Shown here one piece after another: positions 1-4,572 of a stretch of 5,008 bases of DNA. Positions within the stretch are counted from its first letter, which is position 1, and each line of letters begins with the position of its first letter. A program made the position numbers and the translations under genes. The notes beneath the pieces were generated by a model. It was given only the letters and a program-made list of their open reading frames with translations. It ran no database searches and was not told the DNA's origin. Source of the DNA: Chloroflexota bacterium (GTDB lineage: Bacteria; Chloroflexota; FW602-bin22; JAMCYS01); NCBI GenBank assembly GCA_021847625.1, contig JAJZQK010000328.1, positions 1-5,008 on the forward strand, in the 5' to 3' direction.

Positions 1-1
1 G

Positions 2-385
2 GCGCAACTGGGCGCGGCGAAGATCTGGATTCCCGTGATCATGCCTGGCTACGACGACCGGTCCACGGGGCGGGCCGACGCCTTCGTCCGCGACCGCGAG
101 GACGGGGCCTATTACCAGCGCACCTTCGACGCCGCGCTCGGCTCGCAGCCGGATTGGGCGATCATCGTCAACTCCTTCAACGAGTGGGCGGAAGGCTCCA
201 CGATCGAGCCCAGCGTCACCTACGGCGACAAGTACATCTCGCTCACGAGGTCGTTCTCCGACCGCTACAAGTCCTACTCGCCCGTGGCGGTGCCGGTGCC
301 CGTGTCGAACCCGGCGCCCACCGGCAACGACTTCGACATTGCCGGCGGCCACTTCTTCCGCCAGACGGCCGCGGCTACAGCGTGA
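2..385 (+). CDS. GH99-like glycoside hydrolase, C-terminal part of catalytic domain (5' partial, frameshifted)
   Basis: This is the end of a secreted glycosidase of the GH99/GH99-like (endo-alpha-mannosidase type) family, which cleaves within alpha-mannoside-containing glycans. The reading frame is open at the left edge and shows WIPVIMPGYDDR, then PDWAIIVNSFNEWAEGSTIEPS. The NEWAEG block matches the family's NEWHEG block; its two glutamates (182-184 and 191-193) correspond to the paired active-site glutamates of characterised GH99 enzymes (established knowledge). A proline/valine-rich linker follows (about 283-330), then DIAGGHFFRQT. The frame ends at a TGA (383-385) immediately after a lost base near 367; the natural continuation is the next entry in another frame. 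The true start lies left of the window. The family call is strong; substrate is not readable from this fragment. It could be a pseudogene or an assembly error. Confidence 0.82.
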   Translation, partial: AQLGAAKIWIPVIMPGYDDRSTGRADAFVRDREDGAYYQRTFDAALGSQPDWAIIVNSFNEWAEGSTIEPSVTYGDKYISLTRSFSDRYKSYSPVAVPVPVSNPAPTGNDFDIAGGHFFRQTAAATA

Positions 386-945
386 CCAACGCCGACGGCG
401 TGCGCTTCTGGGACGAGTTCCGCCGCCTGGGGGGCGTGAACGTGGTCGGCTATCCGATGAGCCGGCGCTTTCAGTGGGACGGCTTCGTGACGCAGGTCTT
501 CCAGAAGGCCGTCTTCCAGTGGCGGCCGCAGGAGGGCAAGGTCTACTTCGTCAATGTCTTCGACAAGCTGCACGACATGGGCCGGGATGACTGGCTAGCG
601 GCGGAGAAGGCCACGCCGAGGCCGCTCGACGGCGCGAGCTTCGACGCCGGCAAGTCGTGGCCGCAGGTGGTGGCCGGACGCCAAGCCCTGCTCGACGCCA
701 ACCCGGCGATCCGCTCGGTCTACTATTCGGTGCCCGACCCGGTGATGCTCTTCGGCCTGCCCACCTCGGAGGTGGTGGATAACGGAAATCACTATTCCAT
801 TCGTCTGCAGCGGGCCGTCATCCAGCAGTGGAAGGTCGACGTGCCCTGGGCCAAGGCCGGCCAGGCCACCATCGCCAACGGCGGCGACGTCGCTGTCCAG
901 GCAGGGATCTTCGGCGGCGACATCCTTGCCCCAGAGACGCCCTAG
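367..945 (+). CDS. C-terminal surface module of the broken GH99-like protein (LGFP-like repeats)
   Basis: This is the downstream piece of the preceding glycosidase, read in the +1 frame. Joining GHFFRQT to GRGYSVTNADGVRFWDEF restores the familiar sequence of this module. It contains GYPMSRRFQWDGF (about 451-489) and QKAVFQWRP (502-528), reminiscent of LGFP-type repeats. It continues through VYFVNVFDKLHDMG, LLDANPAIRSVYYSV and GLPTSEVVDNG, and ends near QQWKVDVPWAKAGQ plus a GGDVAVQAG tail. Such modules occur on secreted or wall-attached hydrolases, so a binding or anchoring role is likely; that is inference. If translated alone, the only near start is GTG at 382, with no Shine-Dalgarno sequence in front, so independent expression is unlikely. 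It ends at TAG (943-945). Confidence 0.78.
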   Translation, partial: GRGYSVTNADGVRFWDEFRRLGGVNVVGYPMSRRFQWDGFVTQVFQKAVFQWRPQEGKVYFVNVFDKLHDMGRDDWLAAEKATPRPLDGASFDAGKSWPQVVAGRQALLDANPAIRSVYYSVPDPVMLFGLPTSEVVDNGNHYSIRLQRAVIQQWKVDVPWAKAGQATIANGGDVAVQAGIFGGDILAPETP

Positions 946-1181
946 CCGTTGGGCAGTGAGAAGGGAGGACTCCGTTGGACTGAGCAGCTGGCGTTCTGGC
1001 GCACGACTATCAACACGGCGTTCGCGCTTCCGCGGACTTCAGCAGATGACGGAAAGCTATCCCTGGCTGGGCTGTCCGGGTCTGCAAGCGCAAGCGCTGG
1101 GAGGAGAAGAAAGTTGGGAGTATCGATGGTGGCCGATGTCCAATGGTTAGCGGCGACTCAGTGGTAGCAGATCGCGCACAT
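946..1181. other. Intergenic region, no convincing gene
   Basis: This 236-base gap separates the glycosidase from the broken amidase gene. Reading frames cross it but their translations match no family I know. It contains a small dyad AGCGCAAGCGCT (1087-1098) directly followed by a strong Shine-Dalgarno-like GGGAGGAG (1099-1106). That site leads only to a possible 17-codon ORF (TTG 1114 to TAG 1165-1167). No clear sigma70 promoter or terminator was found. Confidence 0.5.
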
Positions 1182-1768
1182 GTGAAAGGAGAAGACGTTG
1201 AGACTAAAGTGGCCCTATTGCTCGTGCTTGGTTCCCTGTTGCTTATGATGCTCTTCACCGGAACGGCAGCGACCAAGGCGCAGACAACGCCGAAGGCGGG
1301 CGCGGCGATTGAGGCCGCCTACCGCGCCGCACAGACAGACCCGGGGCTTTCGGATGAGGCTAAGGTTCGCGCTGCTGTCGACGCCTACTTCTCGTTGAAT
1401 TACGAGAGCCGTCTGGCAGGAACGGCACTTGACCCGGCCTTCCTGATCGACACCGCGAGCAGTCAGGGGAGCAGGAGGTCAACCACGTCACGGTTGCCTA
1501 CGACTACCAGCCCGTATACGAATCGGTCGAGGTAGCGGGCGACAGGGAGATCGTGCTCATGGAGCCACGCGTCAACTTGCGGTATGCCGAAAGGCCCGGC
1601 GAGGTGGACGCCGGGGGCACCGACCAGCACCGGCTGGAGTTGATACGCGGGCCGATGGGCTGGCGACTGCTGGCGGACGACTACCGTGACGAGATGAAGT
1701 TGATCCACCCTGTCGGAACGAACTGGGCCCAGCTACAGGCCAACCTAGGCGCGCAGATGGCCGAGTAG
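1182..1768 (+). pseudogene. Broken 5' half of amidase gene: signal segment plus NTF2-like domain
   Basis: The first part reads in one frame (GTG 1182 onward, closing at 1535) as a hydrophobic export segment VALLLVLGSLLLMMLF, a likely cleavage region TAATKA/Q, then AAYRAAQTDPGLSDEAKV and VDAYFSLNYESR. After about 1470 the homologous reading moves to the next frame: NHVTVAYDYQP, then GWRLLADDYRDEMK and PVGTNWAQL, ending at TAG 1766-1768. The gene at 2694-3389 is a clear paralogue: 28 of 39 residues match in the first block and 17 of 26 in the last. The NTF2-like label is an inference from the helix-plus-sheet pattern and from the usual partner of Amidase_6 domains. The start is uncertain. The best Shine-Dalgarno site (GGAG 1188-1191) serves TTG 1198, which is out of frame with the signal segment. 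The amidase domain follows in the same frame beyond the amber codon. Confidence 0.75.
1188..1200 (+). promoter_or_regulatory. Ribosome binding site with out-of-frame TTG start
   Basis: AAAGGAGAAG precedes TTG (1198-1200) at normal spacing, echoing the GGAGGAGAACG-ATG layout of the paralogue at 2682-2696. From this TTG the frame gives four plausible residues (M-R-L-K), then diverges and stops at about 1248, whereas the hydrophobic segment VALLLVLG begins one base off. This suggests a small indel just after the start codon. Confidence 0.45.
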
Positions 1769-1816
1769 CGGACGGAGCAGGCCGATCTCCGGCGCGAGAA
1801 CGGCGACAGGCAGGCG

Positions 1817-2428
1817 GTGCTGAGCGCCAACGTCGTGCCCCTCTACACCTATCGCTACTACAATCGCGACGCCGCCTCCTCCTACGCTAAAACCTACACG
1901 AATAACAACGGCGATTGCAGCACGACGGGCTACAACTCCCTGTTCACGAACTACGCTTACAACTGCAACGACTGCACGATCTTCGCCAGCCAGGCCGTTT
2001 GGCCTGGCTTCGGTGGCATCAACGACTCGACTCACATCAACGGCATGTACCAGCCGATGATTGCCTGGGACGGCATGAACCCGGACTGGTATGCGACCAG
2101 CTCCACGACGTCCAGCAACTGGGCGGGGCTGCAATACTTCCACAGCACCGTCAAGGACAACTGGACCTACAACCGTGCCGGTGTGCAGGGCTACGACGGC
2201 TCGGTTTACGTTGTGGAGAAGGGCGACATTGCCATCGTGGGCAGCGACGGCCACGCGCTCGTCGTGACCGACGCCACCGATAGCAATGGCAACGGCAACA
2301 CCGACTACAACGAGATAAAGGTCTCCGGTCACACCAACAACCGGAACGACCGCCCGCTATCGGAGATCGTGGTCAATCCTGCCGAGATAGGCTCCTACCT
2401 TTACATCATCCGCTGGCAGGCGCCTTAA
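1817..2428 (+). CDS. Amidase_6-domain (putative cysteine amidase) protein, separated from its N-terminal half by an amber codon
   Basis: This is an Amidase_6 (PF12671) domain, a papain-like amidase fold usually exported and thought to act on cell-wall or peptide amide bonds. Numbering from GTG 1817, the domain opens with YNRDAASSYA (14-24). The nucleophile block NDCTIFASQA puts the catalytic Cys at 53 (bases 1973-1975). WAGLQYF lies near 102-108, and GDIAIVGSDGHALVVTD carries the catalytic His at 146 (2252-2254). GHTNNRNDRPL (171-181) is the typical closing block. An inserted loop at 155-166 (D-x-N-x-N-G-x-x-D-x-x-E) matches an EF-hand calcium loop. GTG 1817 has no good Shine-Dalgarno sequence and the product would lack a signal peptide, while the frame continues upstream without a stop to TAG 1766. 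I therefore read this as the 3' half of one gene with 1182-1768. Family assignment is firm; expression and activity are doubtful. Confidence 0.83.
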   Translation: MLSANVVPLYTYRYYNRDAASSYAKTYTNNNGDCSTTGYNSLFTNYAYNCNDCTIFASQAVWPGFGGINDSTHINGMYQPMIAWDGMNPDWYATSSTTSSNWAGLQYFHSTVKDNWTYNRAGVQGYDGSVYVVEKGDIAIVGSDGHALVVTDATDSNGNGNTDYNEIKVSGHTNNRNDRPLSEIVVNPAEIGSYLYIIRWQAP

Positions 2429-2435
2429 TCTCCTC

Positions 2436-2474
2436 GGTCGGGCGGGCTACATACCCGGCGCAGCTCGCCCGACC
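2436..2474 (+). terminator. Candidate terminator hairpin after the amidase gene
   Basis: Arms GGTCGGGCGGGCT (2436-2448) and AGCTCGCCCGACC (2462-2474) pair over 13 positions with one G-T pair and a 13-base loop, starting 8 bases after the TAA. The tail is CTATCTTGGG rather than a run of T, so it may be a weak intrinsic terminator or a transcript-end stabiliser. Confidence 0.5.
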
Positions 2475-2515
2475 CTATCTTGGGCCGCACGCCTGCGATA
2501 ATAGGCAGAGCCACC

Positions 2516-2544
2516 TTGGCAACGGGACATGCCCGTGATAAGAT
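2516..2544 (+). promoter_or_regulatory. Sigma70-type promoter for the NTF2-like gene
   Basis: TTGGCA (2516-2521) and TAAGAT (2539-2544) are separated by exactly 17 bases and match the -35 and -10 consensus at 5/6 and 4/6 positions. Initiation would fall near 2551. The spacer contains the dyad ACGGG-ACATG-CCCGT (2522-2536), and a 10-base palindrome AGGCATGCCT (2547-2556) lies over the predicted start, so a repressor or other dimeric regulator could bind here. The call rests on sequence match and placement only. Confidence 0.5.
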
Positions 2545-2558
2545 GCAGGCATGCCTTC

Positions 2559-2585
2559 CCTCTGACGGCAGCAGCCGGAGAGAGG
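2559..2585 (+). other. Stem-loop in the predicted leader of the NTF2-like gene
   Basis: CCTCT (2559-2563) pairs with AGAGG (2581-2585), enclosing a second stem CGGC-AGCA-GCCG (2566-2577) across a small internal loop. It sits just inside the predicted transcript, which would have about 143 bases of leader before ATG 2694. I recognise no known riboswitch here. Confidence 0.3.
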
Positions 2586-2681
2586 CTTCGGGGCGCGATC
2601 CGCGGCTACACATCAAAGGATCGACCTTCCATCCAACTCTTATTGACGTGTGCGACCGAACGATGGGTTGGGTTTCGCAAC

Positions 2682-2689
2682 GGGAGGAG
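2682..2689 (+). promoter_or_regulatory. Ribosome binding site deciding the ATG 2694 start
   Basis: GGGAGGAG lies 4 bases before ATG 2694. It singles out this start over the upstream in-frame ATG at 2529, whose extra residues look non-coding and would bury the hydrophobic anchor in the interior of the protein. Confidence 0.8.
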
Positions 2690-2693
2690 AACG

Positions 2694-3389
2694 ATGCGAC
2701 GGGGCATGATAGCTGCCCTCGCCTTCGGTGGTGGTGTGCTGACGCTGCTCCTCATTATTGTATCGTATCTTCGTGCGCCCCCGAGCACCCCCACGGTGGT
2801 GCCCCAGCCGCCTCCCGCCACCCTCGGGGGACCAGCCCCGGCCCTCGCGGCGAGCTATCGTGCCGCCCAGATGGACCCTGGGCTGTCCGACGAGGCAAAG
2901 GTATGGGTCGCCGTAGATACCTACTTCCTGCTGAAGTACGAGAGCCGCGTCCGCGACCAGGCGCTCGACCTGGGCGTGGTGGTCGACCGAACCGGGCCCA
3001 AAGGGAGAACACTCCACAACTACGAGCTGGGGCGCCTCCAGTACAGCCTCCTCTGGTGGCGCTTGGACGGTCTAACGTTCGTCGCCTATGACTACCGGCC
3101 CTCCCACGGCGCTATCACGGTCAGTGGAGACACGGCAATGGCGGATATACGCCCCATCGCCGACACGCGCGTGGAGCTGGACGGCTACACACGTACGGAC
3201 ACGGTTGGCGAGGTACCGCACGTGCTACGGGCTGTGCGTAGTGCCGAGGGGTGGCGGCTGACGCAGGACGACTACGACGACGAGATGCGGCAGCTGTATC
3301 CTGTGGGCACCGACTGGGCACGGCTCATAGCGGCGGCCCCTCCAACGGGTGGGGGAGAGCCGGCTGCGACGGACGGACCTGCTCGCTGA
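2694..3389 (+). CDS. Membrane-anchored NTF2-like domain protein, paralogue of the broken amidase N-terminus
   Basis: The 231-residue product starts at ATG 2694 behind a strong Shine-Dalgarno site. Residues 5-26 form one hydrophobic segment (MIAALAFGGGVLTLLLIIVSYL) after RR, with no clear signal-peptidase site, so it is probably an N-terminal anchor exposing the rest outside. Residues 29-49 are a proline-rich linker. From about 54 (SYRAAQMDPGLSDEAKVWVAV) to about 215 (GWRLTQDDYDDEMRQLYPVGTDWARL) it matches the NTF2-like half of the broken gene upstream, block by block. It keeps the central part (HNYELGRLQYSLLWWRLDGL) that the upstream copy lacks. No Amidase_6 domain follows: the protein ends in a short Gly/Ala/Pro tail. 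No catalytic residues are recognisable. It may bind a ligand or partner at the cell surface; its function is unknown. Confidence 0.85.
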   Translation: MRRGMIAALAFGGGVLTLLLIIVSYLRAPPSTPTVVPQPPPATLGGPAPALAASYRAAQMDPGLSDEAKVWVAVDTYFLLKYESRVRDQALDLGVVVDRTGPKGRTLHNYELGRLQYSLLWWRLDGLTFVAYDYRPSHGAITVSGDTAMADIRPIADTRVELDGYTRTDTVGEVPHVLRAVRSAEGWRLTQDDYDDEMRQLYPVGTDWARLIAAAPPTGGGEPAATDGPAR

Positions 3390-3415
3390 CGGCATAGGGC
3401 GCCGGGTCGGCCAGG

Positions 3416-3601
3416 GTGTACTGGTTCGCACCGCGTGCTAAGCATCTGGAGGAGCACCTCGGCCTAGGGACCCCTCAGGCGGGGGAACGGCAACAGCAGC
3501 TCCGCGAGGGTCTGCTGGGGGCTGGGCTCCCTGGTCAACTCGTCGTCGGTGTGGAGCCGAAGACCGTCGCCGTCCTCGGCCGTGCCGGCCTGGGAAAATA
3601 G
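3416..3601 (+). CDS. Doubtful small ORF just upstream of the cyclase gene
   Basis: This 61-codon frame starts at GTG 3416 and ends at TAG 3599-3601, which overlaps the Shine-Dalgarno sequence of the next gene. Third codon positions are mostly G or C, as in the real genes here, but in DNA this rich in GC that is weak evidence. No Shine-Dalgarno site precedes GTG 3416. The product (ending VLGRAGLGK, a fragment resembling a P-loop) matches nothing I recognise. It could be a short coupled gene, a gene remnant, or chance. Confidence 0.22.
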   Translation: MYWFAPRAKHLEEHLGLGTPQAGERQQQLREGLLGAGLPGQLVVGVEPKTVAVLGRAGLGK

Positions 3602-3606
3602 GAGGG
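3600..3606 (+). promoter_or_regulatory. Ribosome binding site for the cyclase gene
   Basis: AGGAGGG ends 7 bases before GTG 3614, well-placed spacing that supports the GTG start. It overlaps the stop codon of the small ORF before it. Confidence 0.75.
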
Positions 3607-3613
3607 TAGAGCA

Positions 3614-4294
3614 GTGTCTAGGGTCGTCGACCTTTCGTTGCCCATCAAGAAGCACTGGCGGTGGTTCTCGGGGACGTGGCTGCGGGCCAACCACGAGGGG
3701 GGCGAGCACTTCCGCCACACTATGCTCACGATGAGCGTCCACGGCTTTACCCACGTGGACGCGCCAGGCCATTTCGTGAAGGGCGGGCCGACCATCGAAG
3801 ACGTGCCCCTGGAGAGGTACTCCGGCGAGGCGGCGATAGTCGATCTCACCCATATCGGGGCCGAGATGGGGGTGGCGGCGGCGGACCTCGAGGAGCGGGG
3901 GTTGCACGTGCGCAAGGGTGACATCGCCATCCTGCGCACGGACTGGCCGCGCAAGTGCAACTGGGAGACGATGGACTTCATGGCGACCGCCCCCTACGTC
4001 ACGGCGGAGGCCTGCCAGTGGCTGCTGGCGCGGGGCGTCAAGGCCGTCGGCACAGACTTTCCGGCCGACTACGTGCTCCGCCACGAGGTCACCGACCGCA
4101 CGCGCAAGCACTCGGCGGCGGATAATACTACCCACTACAACCTGCTGGCGGCGGGCGTGGGCCTGATCGAGTACCTGACGAATCTGCATCTGATCGGCCA
4201 GCCGCGGGCCCTGATCTACGCCCTTCCCCTGAAGATCGTAGGTTCGGAGGGCAGCCCCGTGCGAGCGATTGCCGTCGTGGAGGACGAGGGGTAG
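3614..4294 (+). CDS. Cyclase-family metal-dependent hydrolase (kynurenine formamidase-like)
   Basis: This is an intact 226-residue member of the cyclase family (PF04199), which includes kynurenine formamidase and related metal-dependent amide or lactone hydrolases; length is normal for the family. It begins at GTG 3614 with VSRVVDLSLPI, the usual N-terminal strand. The metal-binding motif HxGTHxDxPxH appears as HGFTHVDAPGH (residues 43-53, with H43, H47, D49 and H53), with Phe in place of the usual Gly at 45. Later blocks are typical: GDIAILRTDW, YVTAEACQWLLARGVKAVGTD, and THYNLLAAGVGLIEYLTNL with the conserved late His and Glu. No signal peptide is seen, so it is probably cytoplasmic. No tryptophan-degradation gene is nearby, so a specific substrate cannot be assigned. 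A hairpin cluster follows the TAG stop. Confidence 0.93.
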   Translation: MSRVVDLSLPIKKHWRWFSGTWLRANHEGGEHFRHTMLTMSVHGFTHVDAPGHFVKGGPTIEDVPLERYSGEAAIVDLTHIGAEMGVAAADLEERGLHVRKGDIAILRTDWPRKCNWETMDFMATAPYVTAEACQWLLARGVKAVGTDFPADYVLRHEVTDRTRKHSAADNTTHYNLLAAGVGLIEYLTNLHLIGQPRALIYALPLKIVGSEGSPVRAIAVVEDEG

Positions 4295-4302
4295 GATAAG
4301 CG

Positions 4303-4332
4303 CCCCAGGGCGAACGGCCGTTCGCCCTGGGG
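4303..4332. repeat. 30-base perfect palindrome, possible bidirectional terminator
   Basis: CCCCAGGGCGAACGG (4303-4317) is followed at once by its exact reverse complement (4318-4332), beginning 8 bases after the cyclase stop. It lies between convergent genes. There is no T-tract on either side, so a terminator role is plausible but not shown; it may also be an interspersed genomic repeat. Confidence 0.8.
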
Positions 4333-4359
4333 CCGGTCTGCCTCAGGCGGACCGGCCCC
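4329..4359. repeat. Second hairpin, sharing four bases with the palindrome
   Basis: GGGGCCGGTCTGCC (4329-4342) and GGCGGACCGGCCCC (4346-4359) pair over 14 positions with one G-T pair and a TCA loop. The GGGG at 4329-4332 is also the end of the preceding palindrome, so the two full stems cannot form together. The GGGGCCGGTC...GGCCCCTACG style resembles interspersed repeats I associate with Chloroflexota genomes. Confidence 0.75.
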
Positions 4360-4376
4360 TACGGATATGGGGGCGG

Positions 4377-4409
4377 GCCGGCGCAAGGCCGTTTTCCTCA
4401 GGCGCCGGC
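4377..4409. repeat. Short inverted repeat GCCGGCGC/GCGCCGGC
   Basis: GCCGGCGC (4377-4384) and GCGCCGGC (4402-4409) form an 8-base stem around a 17-base loop that holds TTTT. It is one of four adjacent inverted repeats in this gap; because the DNA is very GC-rich it could be partly chance. Confidence 0.45.
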
Positions 4410-4423
4410 GGCTGCCCGGCGGC

Positions 4424-4501
4424 GTCATTCCCGCGGAAGCGGGAATCCATCCGGTGCGTGGCCAGACCGACGCACTGGATCCCCGCTTGCGCGGGGATGA
4501 C
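4424..4501. mobile_element. MITE-like 78-base inverted-repeat element (GTCATTCCCGCG family)
   Basis: The left end (4424-4449, starting GTCATTCCCGCG) and right end (4476-4501, ending CGGGGATGAC) are 26-base inverted repeats matching at 23 positions. An inner pair GTGCGT (4454-4459) and ACGCAC (4470-4475) extends the stem around a GGCCAGACCG loop. Elements with GTCATTCCCGCG...GCGGGAATGAC ends are widespread small interspersed repeats in many bacteria (established knowledge). No transposase is present and no target duplication is evident. Confidence 0.72.
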
Positions 4502-4572
4502 AGGAGTGCCGGCAAGCTGCGTGGCCCCTCGCGGGAGCGAACACCCCGGCCGCAACGGCTATGTCGGACAGA

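Larger units (their letters stand above)
4295..4572. other. Convergent intergenic region filled with hairpins
   Basis: This 278-base gap lies between the ends of two convergent genes and holds the four inverted repeats listed separately. The last 70 bases (4502-4572) show nothing recognisable beyond GC-rich sequence. Reading frames crossing it on both strands give translations such as SFPRKRESI and VIPAEAGI, which are the usual spurious peptides produced by this repeat type. Confidence 0.8.

Noticed and set aside
154..366. Extension of the C-terminal module frame upstream to ATG 154
   Set aside because: This part is the +1 shadow of the GH99 frame (Arg/His/Leu-rich); real homology in this frame begins only at about 367.
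1114..1167. 17-codon leader peptide after the GGGAGGAG site
   Set aside because: A good ribosome binding site is present, but the peptide has no repeated regulatory codons and no attenuator follows, so it is noted within the intergenic entry only.
1766..1768. Amber recoding or programmed readthrough
   Set aside because: TAG also ends the glycosidase (943-945) and cyclase (4292-4294) genes, and no readthrough structure is evident; a nonsense mutation in an already frameshifted gene is simpler.
1745..2332. Minus-strand ORF (195 codons) opposite the amidase domain
   Set aside because: Its Val/Ala/Gly-rich translation mirrors the plus-strand codons; the plus strand carries the Amidase_6 Cys and His blocks.
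2529..2693. N-terminal extension of the NTF2-like protein from the ATG at 2529
   Set aside because: The residues look non-coding, the segment overlaps the predicted promoter -10 region and leader, and a strong ribosome binding site sits directly before ATG 2694.
3464..4189. Long minus-strand ORF (241 codons) opposite the cyclase gene
   Set aside because: It is a shadow of the cyclase coding frame in GC-rich DNA; its translation is low-complexity and rich in Arg/Val/Gly/His with no family resemblance, whereas the plus-strand frame has a full cyclase motif set.
4424..4501. CRISPR array
   Set aside because: The repeats are inverted rather than direct and there are only two arms, with no regularly spaced units.
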